A stretch of 6,635 bases of DNA from Thermoplasmata archaeon (GTDB lineage Archaea; Thermoplasmatota; Thermoplasmata; GCA-020350865): NCBI GenBank assembly GCA_020350865.1, contig CP070726.1, positions 991,332 through 997,966 of the forward strand, given 5' to 3'. Position numbers and translations under genes: made by a program. The first letter of the stretch is position 1. Every line of letters starts with the position of its first letter. The notes beneath the pieces were generated by a model. The model made no database searches, was not told the DNA's origin, and saw only the letters and a program-made list of their open reading frames with translations. Below are positions 1 through 5,098 of this stretch, piece after piece.

Positions 1-861
1 CAGGTCATAGAGCACTGCGCGGCAAAGGGGCCAGTTGAGTGGGATGCACTGAACAGGGAGAGGGCAAAAGGGGTGGTGGAGGACGCCTATGTGGACGGCA
101 CCACCCTTGTGATGAACACGAGGATCGGCGAGGGGGAAGTACACTTCGGCCCCGCAACCAGGGAAACCGGCGGCCAGGCCCTGAAGGCTCTCAGGGTGAA
201 AGGCAGTGAGGTGCATACCACCTGGCTCGGCCTTGCAGGCGCCAGCGTGGGCATAGGAGCCTGTTTACCCCAGGCTCCTGGAGTGCTCAGAACCGAGTAC
301 AAGAACCTGAAGGGCGTAGGCGGTGCCAACGTTGTAGAGGTCACCGTGGTCTCCAGGAAAATGAACCGGCTCATCCTGGGAATAGACGATACCGATTCCA
401 AAGAGAAGGGCGCCTCGTGGGTACTCATGCTGGAGTTGATGAAAAGCATGCCACATGCACATCCCCTGCAGCACAAGATCATACAGCTGAATCCAAATGT
501 ACCGGAGAAAACCACGAGCTGCGTTTCAATCGGGGCATCGTTTGCAGTGGAGCCCAGAAACATGGACGGGGCCATCCAGTATGCCATGGAATTTGTCAAG
601 GAGCGCACACTCTCCGACCATACCTCCATGGCCGTGTACGAGGGATTGAGAATCCCCGAAGAGGTCAGAGCTTACGGCCTGAAAGCCAAGGACAAAATTA
701 TCACGATAAAAGAAGCCGTGGATGCAGCACAAAGACATGCAATCAGCCTAATAGAAATCACGGGCTCCAGGGGTAAGATCGGGGCCCTGGCGGCAATCGG
801 CTGCTTTGATATGGGTCTTACGGCCGCAGGCCTCCCAGATGATTTTATAGAAGAGTCTTAA
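1..861 (+). CDS. Methanogenesis marker protein 11 (TiaS-like GIDDTD domain), 5' truncated
   Basis: The frame is open from base 1 to the TAA at 859-861, giving 286 visible residues with no stop before them. The GTG codons at 73 and 76 are therefore probably internal and the true start lies before the window. Visible residues 127-132 (bases 379-396) read GIDDTD, followed by SKEKGASW. This nucleotide-binding-like signature is shared with TiaS, the tRNA(Ile2) agmatinylcytidine synthetase. The length (family about 300 aa), the absence of TiaS's later domains and the N-terminal half, with its small-residue stretch GLAGASVGIGACLP, fit the methanogen-restricted marker 11 family. A conserved-looking C-terminal GSRGKIGALAAIG follows. 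The biochemical function of the family is not established; an ATP-dependent reaction is inference from the TiaS resemblance. The gene converges on ftsY across 50 bp. The alternative call is a generic TiaS/DUF1743-superfamily protein. Confidence 0.82.
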   Translation, partial: QVIEHCAAKGPVEWDALNRERAKGVVEDAYVDGTTLVMNTRIGEGEVHFGPATRETGGQALKALRVKGSEVHTTWLGLAGASVGIGACLPQAPGVLRTEYKNLKGVGGANVVEVTVVSRKMNRLILGIDDTDSKEKGASWVLMLELMKSMPHAHPLQHKIIQLNPNVPEKTTSCVSIGASFAVEPRNMDGAIQYAMEFVKERTLSDHTSMAVYEGLRIPEEVRAYGLKAKDKIITIKEAVDAAQRHAISLIEITGSRGKIGALAAIGCFDMGLTAAGLPDDFIEES

Positions 862-911
862 AAACGATATTTCGGTTTCTGTATAATAGTAGAATAACAC
901 CGGATGGACCG

Positions 912-1979
912 TCAGGTGTCCTCGGAAAAAAGCCTTTCCACCATCCACTTCGGGTCAAAGGGTACGAGATCATCGTATTCCTGACCTACACCCACGAAAG
1001 CGATGGGCTTGCCCACGGCATGCGCGATGGAAAGTGCGGCCCCGCCTTTGGCATCGGCATCGATTTTAGTAAGAACGGCACAATCGATACCCACGGTCTC
1101 GTTGAATTTATTGGCCTGAATGATGGTATCGTTCCCGGACAGGGCATCCCCCACAAAGATGATCAAATGGGGCGGCGCCACCCTCTTTATCTTCTTCATC
1201 TCGTCCATCAGGTTGATGTTGGAATGCATCCTGCCTGCCGTATCTATGAGCACCACGTCCTTGTGCCGGGCCTTGGCATGCTCTATGGCGTCGTACGCGA
1301 CTGCCGCGGGATCAGCCCCTGCCTGGTGTTTTATGAGCTTTACCCCCAGCTTCTCCGAATGCCTCTGAAGCTGCTCGATGGCACCCGCCCTGAAGGTATC
1401 TGCAGCGGCTATCACACAGGACAGTTTCTTCTTCTGCATCCTGTGGACGATCTTGGCAATCACTGTGGTCTTCCCCGTGCCGTTCACGCCCACGAACATG
1501 AGCACCACAGGTTTTTCGTGTCCTCGAACAAAGGCATCGAGGTTCACCGGATTCTGGGCCAGAACCTCGATTATGGCCTTTTTCAATGACGCTGTCACTA
1601 CCTCTTCGATCTCGATACCCCGCCTCACCTTCCTGCCCAGAAGGTCCTTTTTCAGGTTCTCCTTGATTCTCTCCACCACAGGCACCGCCACATCCGATTC
1701 AAGCAAGGCAACCTCCAGGTCCCACATCAGGTCCTCCACACGACCCTCCCTTATCTTCTTGCCCCTGCCTTCAGAGAACACCGGTTCTGGGGAAGGGGGC
1801 TTCTTTTCGGCCTTTTTCGCCGCCTTTATCGCCTTCTTCTCCTTCCTTGCCTTCCTCTTTTCCTTTTTTTGTTCTTTCACTTCTTTTGAATGTGGAACAG
1901 CCTCCTTCTCAATCTCCTCCAGCTCCTTGCCAGCCTTGTCAGCAAAAATCTTCAGTTTCTTCTTCAAGCTGCGGAACAT
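912..1979 (-). CDS. ftsY: Signal recognition particle receptor FtsY (SRP GTPase)
   Basis: This is the GTPase that docks the SRP-ribosome complex at the membrane and, with SRP54, sets up co-translational insertion. Numbering is from the ATG at 1979 (355 aa). Residues 1-70 form a highly charged Lys/Glu/Ala tract ending in PPSPEP, the acidic/basic A region. An N domain helical bundle spans about 75-145. The G domain carries G1 GVNGTGKTT (164-172), the SRP-type insertion DTFRAGAIEQL (194-204), G3 DTAGR (246-250), G4 TKIDADAKGG (304-313) and the closing FVGVGQEYDDLVPFD (about 328-342). A TTG lies one codon upstream, but the ATG is preferred because GAGG at 1989-1992 sits 9 nt before it. It is the last gene of the rpl18a-pfdA-ftsY cluster, 18 bp after the pfdA stop. 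No key residue is missing. SRP54 is excluded because there is no methionine-rich M domain. Confidence 0.97.
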   Translation of the reverse strand: MFRSLKKKLKIFADKAGKELEEIEKEAVPHSKEVKEQKKEKRKARKEKKAIKAAKKAEKKPPSPEPVFSEGRGKKIREGRVEDLMWDLEVALLESDVAVPVVERIKENLKKDLLGRKVRRGIEIEEVVTASLKKAIIEVLAQNPVNLDAFVRGHEKPVVLMFVGVNGTGKTTVIAKIVHRMQKKKLSCVIAAADTFRAGAIEQLQRHSEKLGVKLIKHQAGADPAAVAYDAIEHAKARHKDVVLIDTAGRMHSNINLMDEMKKIKRVAPPHLIIFVGDALSGNDTIIQANKFNETVGIDCAVLTKIDADAKGGAALSIAHAVGKPIAFVGVGQEYDDLVPFDPKWMVERLFSEDT

Positions 1980-1988
1980 CAAAACGCG

Positions 1989-1992
1989 CCTC
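1989..1992 (-). promoter_or_regulatory. Ribosome binding site of ftsY
   Basis: GAGG on the minus strand, 9 nt before the ATG at 1979 and just after the pfdA stop at 1998. It is a short match, but it supports ATG rather than the TTG at 1982. Confidence 0.5.
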
Positions 1993-1997
1993 GAAAA

Positions 1998-2405
1998 TCA
2001 CTCATTGTAGGCCCCTTGAATCTTTGAGGCGAGCTCCGAGGCCATGACCGTTACCTCCGAATACCGCGAATTGAGGCTCTGCATGGCCTCCTCCACCTCC
2101 TTGATCCGGGATTCCAGCATGGCGATGGCATCGTCTATGCCCGTCTCCACGGCAATGTCGGCCCCGATACCCACAATGGCCTTATTGGTCCCGGAGGCCT
2201 TTGTAAACAGAAACGAGCTGCCCCCCACCGGAGTCAGCATCTCGGAGCCTTCCTCCACCTCCTTGTACGCCTCCATGGTCTCCTTGGCCTTGGTGGTTTC
2301 CCTCAAGGTTACGGCCATGAACTCGTACTGTTGATCGAGGCTATCGAGCTGGGCCCGGTACAGCTCCAGTGTCCGTAATGACTGCTGAAGGTCCTTTTCA
2401 TCCAT
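1998..2405 (-). CDS. pfdA: Prefoldin alpha subunit
   Basis: Alpha subunit of the hexameric (alpha2 beta4) chaperone prefoldin, which captures unfolded proteins and passes them to the thermosome in the cytoplasm. From the ATG at 2405 the product is 135 aa, usual for the family. It shows an N-terminal heptad-rich helix (about 4-48), a central beta-hairpin section with LTPVGGSSFLF (57-67) and the glycine-rich IVGIGADIAVET (about 77-88), and a C-terminal coiled-coil helix (89-130). An in-frame GTG at 2414 would add three residues and overlap the rpl18a stop as GTGA. I prefer the ATG because GGGGTGA at 2411-2417 lies 5 nt before it and matches the archaeal 16S 3' end. The gene sits between rpl18a and ftsY, its customary archaeal neighbours. 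Confidence 0.95.
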   Translation of the reverse strand: MDEKDLQQSLRTLELYRAQLDSLDQQYEFMAVTLRETTKAKETMEAYKEVEEGSEMLTPVGGSSFLFTKASGTNKAIVGIGADIAVETGIDDAIAMLESRIKEVEEAMQSLNSRYSEVTVMASELASKIQGAYNE

Positions 2406-2410
2406 CTCTC

Positions 2411-2417
2411 TCACCCC
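2411..2417 (-). promoter_or_regulatory. Ribosome binding site of pfdA overlapping the rpl18a stop
   Basis: GGGGTGA on the minus strand contains the rpl18a TGA stop (2411-2413) and lies 5 nt before the ATG at 2405. It decides for that ATG over the GTG at 2414, which is inside the motif itself. Translation of pfdA is probably coupled to termination of rpl18a. Confidence 0.65.
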
Positions 2418-2662
2418 TGCTTCTTTTTATCCGATCTGCTGCTCTCCAGCTGGTATTTGGTGACGGGGTCCTTAACCTCATCATGTGCGATCTCCTTCAC
2501 ATCGGTTATCTGTATCTTAGACCTCCTGACCCTGTGTTTGCTGCCCAGAATGGAGAAAACGACCTCCTTGACCCTCTCATCGTCCTCTCCCGCCACTTCC
2601 TTTGTGAAGTCCTGCCATCGGTCGCCCATCTTGAACCGTCCCGAAACCCGGTAGGCCTTCAT
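2411..2662 (-). CDS. rpl18a: 50S ribosomal protein eL20 (L18Ae / LX)
   Basis: Large-subunit protein of archaeal and eukaryotic ribosomes. The 83 aa length agrees with the short archaeal LX form, which corresponds to one repeat of the eukaryotic protein. The start MKAYRVSGRF, the basic KHRVRRSKIQITDVKEI segment (about 42-58) and the lysine-rich tail SDKKKQG are characteristic. The ATG at 2660-2662 has GGTGAT at 2668-2673, 5 nt upstream, a perfect fit to the archaeal anti-Shine-Dalgarno. It is first in a cluster with pfdA and ftsY. In many euryarchaea it follows L39e, L31e and aIF6, but here the upstream gene is an unrelated membrane protein, with 133 bp of AT-rich leader between. The leader suggests its own promoter. 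Confidence 0.95.
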   Translation of the reverse strand: MKAYRVSGRFKMGDRWQDFTKEVAGEDDERVKEVVFSILGSKHRVRRSKIQITDVKEIAHDEVKDPVTKYQLESSRSDKKKQG

Positions 2663-2667
2663 TTCTC

Positions 2668-2673
2668 ATCACC
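2668..2673 (-). promoter_or_regulatory. Ribosome binding site of rpl18a
   Basis: GGTGAT on the minus strand, 5 nt before the ATG at 2662. It complements the archaeal 16S rRNA 3' end and fixes this start. The same bases lie inside a short open frame that ends ATGA across the rpl18a start. Confidence 0.8.
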
Positions 2674-2705
2674 GCAATTCATAGTAATATTTGGTATATC
2701 AGCAC

Positions 2706-2723
2706 CGCTTGCTGACTCAAGCG
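2706..2723 (-). other. Small hairpin in the rpl18a leader
   Basis: CGCTTG (2706-2711) and CAAGCG (2718-2723) form a perfect 6 bp stem around a 6 nt loop, about 44 nt upstream of the rpl18a start. There is no T-run next to it in either direction, so it does not look like an intrinsic terminator. It could be a leader structure in the transcript or a protein-binding palindrome. A stem of this size can also occur by chance. Confidence 0.35.
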
Positions 2724-2741
2724 ATGGTAATGGCCTCTTAG

Positions 2742-2757
2742 CATTAATACTTTTAGC
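2742..2757 (-). promoter_or_regulatory. Possible TATA/BRE region for rpl18a-pfdA-ftsY
   Basis: On the minus strand CTAAAAGTATTAATGC has a purine-rich BRE-like CTAAAAG followed by AT-rich TATTAAT. A start site 25 or so bases on would fall near 2720 and give a leader of about 60 nt beginning at the hairpin 2706-2723. The match to the TTTATATA consensus is weak. It is proposed mainly because the 133 bp AT-rich gap needs a promoter somewhere. Confidence 0.25.
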
Positions 2758-2767
2758 ATACAGCGGT

Positions 2768-2772
2768 AAAAA
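2768..2772 (-). terminator. Possible T-tract terminator after the membrane protein gene
   Basis: A run of five T on the minus strand (CATTTTTACC) lies about 25 nt past the TAA at 2796-2798. Archaeal polymerase can stop at such tracts without a hairpin, but five T is short. Confidence 0.25.
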
Positions 2773-2795
2773 TGTGTTGGCAGCATTCGTAACTA

Positions 2796-3614
2796 TTATT
2801 CGTAAATCGAGGTCTTCTCGTACCTCTTCTTCAGGGGCAGCAGGTATATAACCCAGCATGCGTTCATCATGGCAAATACGCCCGGAAATATGGTGAGGTA
2901 AAATATGATGTTCTGTGAAACATCCCTTCCCATTGTATATGTCACATTCGCGGTGGCGCCCCCGGCGCTGATGTAAAGCACGTACTCGCCGAAGGGCAGG
3001 TAGGTGTCCCTTTTATAACTGAGGTTGGTGATGCCCTCGCTGTCCCCCGGATAGGGATTAAGTCTCTTGCCGAAATCACCTTTATTGTAGTCTTCCTTGA
3101 GGAGTATGTACACGTCAAGGGGAACACCATCATCTGAAGAGAGGGTGATGGAGGTGATCCCAGTAATCCCAAAGGCATCCTGGGAAAAGAATTCGGGCAC
3201 GAACACTCCGTGCACTGTCTCTTCCTTTGTTGTATCCACATTCTCCTCCATGACCGGGTACAGGCCGTTTATAAGGGCGATGATCACCACGGCCACGATG
3301 ATGACCACAAGGCCCCTTTTTATATTGTCCTGTGCCATGAGGAACCGCTCGCTGTCCGTCTTCGCCCATTTGATGCCAAAGGACCTGAAAAAGAAGCCCT
3401 CACCGTCCACGATGACAAGCATGACGCCGATTACCAAAACATAGACGGCAAAGGGGAGATGCAGGGGAAAAAGGCTGAAATCAGGTGTCAGAATCGAAAC
3501 CAGTATCAGCATCACCAGCGTAAGCACTGCCTGGGATGCGTGGACCACGAAAGTGACTTTCTTCATTCTTCCCAAACGATAACTGGCAACCAAAATCTCC
3601 CGCGAAGTCGGCAT
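2796..3614 (-). CDS. Four-helix membrane protein with extracytoplasmic domain, unrecognised
   Basis: The 272 aa product matches no family I recognise. Hydrophobic segments lie at about 20-42, 53-70, 101-119 and 236-259. The loop between the first two is short, and the 80-100 stretch is charged (KWAKTDSER), so it is probably cytoplasmic. Residues 120-235 form one large soluble loop, presumably outside. Alternating hydrophobic residues (ITSITLSSDDGVPLDVYILL and YVLYISAGGATANVTYTM) suggest a beta-sandwich, and DNA-level reading shows no cysteine in this loop. The C-terminus is short and basic (LKKRYEK). The ATG at 3614 has GGTG 5 nt upstream (3620-3623). A later ATG at residue 17 (MKKVTFV) is a plausible alternative start. 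A promoter-rich gap precedes the gene and it lies 133 bp before rpl18a. A surface sensor or envelope protein is possible, but no function can be assigned. Confidence 0.85.
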   Translation of the reverse strand: MPTSREILVASYRLGRMKKVTFVVHASQAVLTLVMLILVSILTPDFSLFPLHLPFAVYVLVIGVMLVIVDGEGFFFRSFGIKWAKTDSERFLMAQDNIKRGLVVIIVAVVIIALINGLYPVMEENVDTTKEETVHGVFVPEFFSQDAFGITGITSITLSSDDGVPLDVYILLKEDYNKGDFGKRLNPYPGDSEGITNLSYKRDTYLPFGEYVLYISAGGATANVTYTMGRDVSQNIIFYLTIFPGVFAMMNACWVIYLLPLKKRYEKTSIYE

Positions 3615-3655
3615 ATCTACACCATTACATCCCTTTCTTTAATCCCTTGCTGCGA

Positions 3656-3664
3656 GATATATAG
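3656..3664 (-). promoter_or_regulatory. Proximal TATA-like box upstream of the membrane protein gene
   Basis: CTATATATC on the minus strand, about 42-50 nt before the ATG at 3614. Initiation about 25 bases on would leave a leader of about 20 nt that still contains the GGTG site at 3620-3623, so this box fits the gene best. Confidence 0.45.
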
Positions 3665-3685
3665 ACCTCCATCACAACCTAAGGG

Positions 3686-3694
3686 TATATAAAA
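3686..3694 (-). promoter_or_regulatory. Distal TATA box, consensus-like
   Basis: TTTTATATA on the minus strand is nearly identical to the archaeal consensus TTTATATA. It lies 26-30 bp upstream of the proximal box and would give a leader of about 48 nt. The preceding GCGAGG is not a good BRE. On the plus strand it reads TATATAAAA, but no plus-strand gene follows, so minus-strand use is favoured. Confidence 0.45.
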
Positions 3695-3740
3695 CCTCGC
3701 ATCAGGGATATGAAAATACCAGATTGTATATTAATCATAT

Positions 3741-3756
3741 CTATAAAACTTTGTGA
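3741..3756 (-). promoter_or_regulatory. Third TATA-like box with BRE-like purines
   Basis: On the minus strand, CACAAAG followed by TTTTATAG resembles a BRE-TATA pair. It is about 130 bp upstream of the membrane protein ATG and no reading frame begins at the expected distance. It may be a spurious AT-rich match, a promoter for a short untranslated RNA, or an alternative start for a long leader. Confidence 0.25.
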
Positions 3757-3795
3757 CACCATTTTCGCATGGGCGTGCCATATAGATCTCGCTGC

Positions 3796-5067
3796 CTAGT
3801 CCGACATACTACCGCTCAGTTCTGCAAGCCGCCTGCATAAAAGGAAGATAGCAGCATACTCGGGGATCTCTGTCTCACCCTCCCTCAAATCGAAATGCTC
3901 CCCTTTCAATTTCACGTTCACCGGCCCTGCAACTTTTACCGCAACAGGGTCATCTGGGAAAAAGTCGGATACGGCATCCCTCAGGGGCTCGAAGGTATCC
4001 AGATCGTCCCGCGAGAGCACGGTTACGCACAATCCGGTCTTGCCGTGGAGGGATGAGGGCAGCCTGATGAGCCGTTTGATGTCCGAGGTTACGGGCTCGT
4101 CCGTTTCCCCTTCCAGCTTGTCCTTCACGGTGAGGCTTTCAGCATCAATTCCCCTTTCCTCATCTCCCTCGATTCTGACACTCACCTCTCCCTTAACGAT
4201 ATCAAGGAAAATATCGAGATACTTACCCAATACCTCGATGTTCTCTTCGTTTCTCAGCCTGTCCACCTGTCTATTCCCACTCTCATCTTTGAATAGGTGT
4301 GTGTAGATTCCCCTTGCAGTTTTATCCCCCACTCCTTCTATGGTGCTTAACCTTTTTACGGCTTCTTCCTCACCCATTACCTCGAGTTCGTCCAAGAGCT
4401 TGAATATCCCCTCGCTCATCTTTTTCTTCCATCCGCCTTCACCTTTTCGGGGCATAAATGTCTTGTGCAGCACTTTGACATGTCCTCCAAAGCTTCTCTT
4501 GTCGAAAGCCTCCTTTTCAAAGACCCATCCCCATTCCAGATCCCTGCCGGTGATATAGTCCACTATCTCCCTTCTCTCGTGGCTTGTCAGGGGCACCACC
4601 TGCGGGTCCCGGATGTGGATGTGGTACCCTCTGCCGCCGGAAAAGACGATGAGCAGCTGTTCTTCGGAAAAACCTAGATCGGAGAGGAGAAAATCGTCTA
4701 TGAGCCTGATGTACTCCTCTTTGACCTTTGCCAGGGTCTCTTCGTAGCTCAGGCCCTCAGCGCCCTTGATATGGTCAGCGTCCAGGTCGAAAATGAGGTC
4801 CGCTCCCAGCCAGTTCTTCTCGGCCATGGTGGACGCGTCGGGTGTCTGGTAGTAGGCCGAGGAATGATACACGTGCGCCGGGGCCCTTTCCACCAGAAAA
4901 TCCCGAAGCCTTCCTTCGCTTTGGAATGCCAAATGACGCTGCATGAAGCCCCCTTCGAAGAACATGAACCCCCACTCGCGTTTTCCGAATCTTTCGGGCA
5001 GGTAGAGCTCCTTGGACCTGTAGTATTCTGAGAAACGTCTTGTAAGGAACGCGATGGTATCGCTCAT
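3796..5067 (-). CDS. priS: DNA primase small (catalytic) subunit PriS
   Basis: Catalytic subunit of the archaeal/eukaryotic heterodimeric primase, which makes primers for replication with PriL. The 423 aa product has the early REWGFMFFEGGFMQRH block (30-44), the metal-binding DLDAD (94-98; D94 and D96 as the DxD pair), the nucleotide-binding SGGRGYHIHI (143-152) and the late DEPVTSDIKRLIRLP block (323-337) with D323 as likely third acidic ligand, then SLHGKTGL (339-346). The zinc-knuckle cysteines of Pyrococcus-type PriS after DLDAD are absent, and the whole protein has only two cysteines, both late. The segment STIEGVGDKTARGIYTHL (241-258) resembles a helix-hairpin-helix. The start ATG has a pyrimidine-rich upstream and no Shine-Dalgarno sequence, so it may be leaderless. 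A DUF2085 gene ends 26 bp upstream. Confidence 0.97.
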   Translation of the reverse strand: MSDTIAFLTRRFSEYYRSKELYLPERFGKREWGFMFFEGGFMQRHLAFQSEGRLRDFLVERAPAHVYHSSAYYQTPDASTMAEKNWLGADLIFDLDADHIKGAEGLSYEETLAKVKEEYIRLIDDFLLSDLGFSEEQLLIVFSGGRGYHIHIRDPQVVPLTSHERREIVDYITGRDLEWGWVFEKEAFDKRSFGGHVKVLHKTFMPRKGEGGWKKKMSEGIFKLLDELEVMGEEEAVKRLSTIEGVGDKTARGIYTHLFKDESGNRQVDRLRNEENIEVLGKYLDIFLDIVKGEVSVRIEGDEERGIDAESLTVKDKLEGETDEPVTSDIKRLIRLPSSLHGKTGLCVTVLSRDDLDTFEPLRDAVSDFFPDDPVAVKVAGPVNVKLKGEHFDLREGETEIPEYAAIFLLCRRLAELSGSMSD

Positions 5068-5089
5068 TAGAAGGATAAGGGGATTGAGG

Positions 5090-5098
5090 GGATTTATT
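5090..5098 (-). promoter_or_regulatory. TATA-like box for leaderless priS
   Basis: CAATAAATC on the minus strand is centred about 27 nt before the priS ATG (5067). That is the spacing expected if transcription starts at or next to the ATG. Between them lie pyrimidine-rich bases with no Shine-Dalgarno sequence. The box overlaps the end of the upstream gene. The consensus match is only moderate. Confidence 0.35.

Larger units (their letters stand above)
3650..3794. repeat. Imperfect inverted repeat flanking the AT-rich intergenic stretch
   Basis: Bases 3650-3664 (CTGCGAGATATATAG) and the reverse complement of 3780-3794 (CAGCGAGATCTATAT) agree at 12 of 15 positions, sharing GCGAGAT. The arms bracket about 115 bp that contains the other TATA-like boxes. 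A third GCGAG occurs on the minus strand at 3696-3700. There is no transposase and no target duplication was seen, so operator-like sites or chance are likelier than a mobile element. Confidence 0.35.

Noticed and set aside
87..629. 180-codon minus-strand frame opposite marker 11
   Set aside because: It is fully antisense to a gene with a clear family motif. The translation has no recognisable domain, and the start lacks support.
862..911. Terminator between marker 11 and ftsY
   Set aside because: The 50 bp convergent gap has only a five-T run on the minus strand at 860-864 and no stable hairpin, so I could not support a terminator for either gene.
1378..2010. 210-codon plus-strand frame opposite ftsY
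   Set aside because: It is antisense to the A and N regions of ftsY. Its Ser/Phe-rich composition is what the complement of Lys/Glu codons gives, and it has no domain or ribosome site.
2666..2675. C box of a C/D guide RNA (GTGATGA) before rpl18a
   Set aside because: The bases are explained by the Shine-Dalgarno sequence, and no D box or D' box at suitable distance was found downstream.
3210..3692. 160-codon plus-strand frame opposite the membrane protein gene
   Set aside because: It is antisense to a gene with four clear hydrophobic segments. The His/Asp-rich product has no domain.
3650..3794. Small mobile element (MITE-like) between priS and the membrane gene
   Set aside because: The inverted arms are imperfect and AT-rich, no flanking direct duplication was seen, and there is no second copy in the window.
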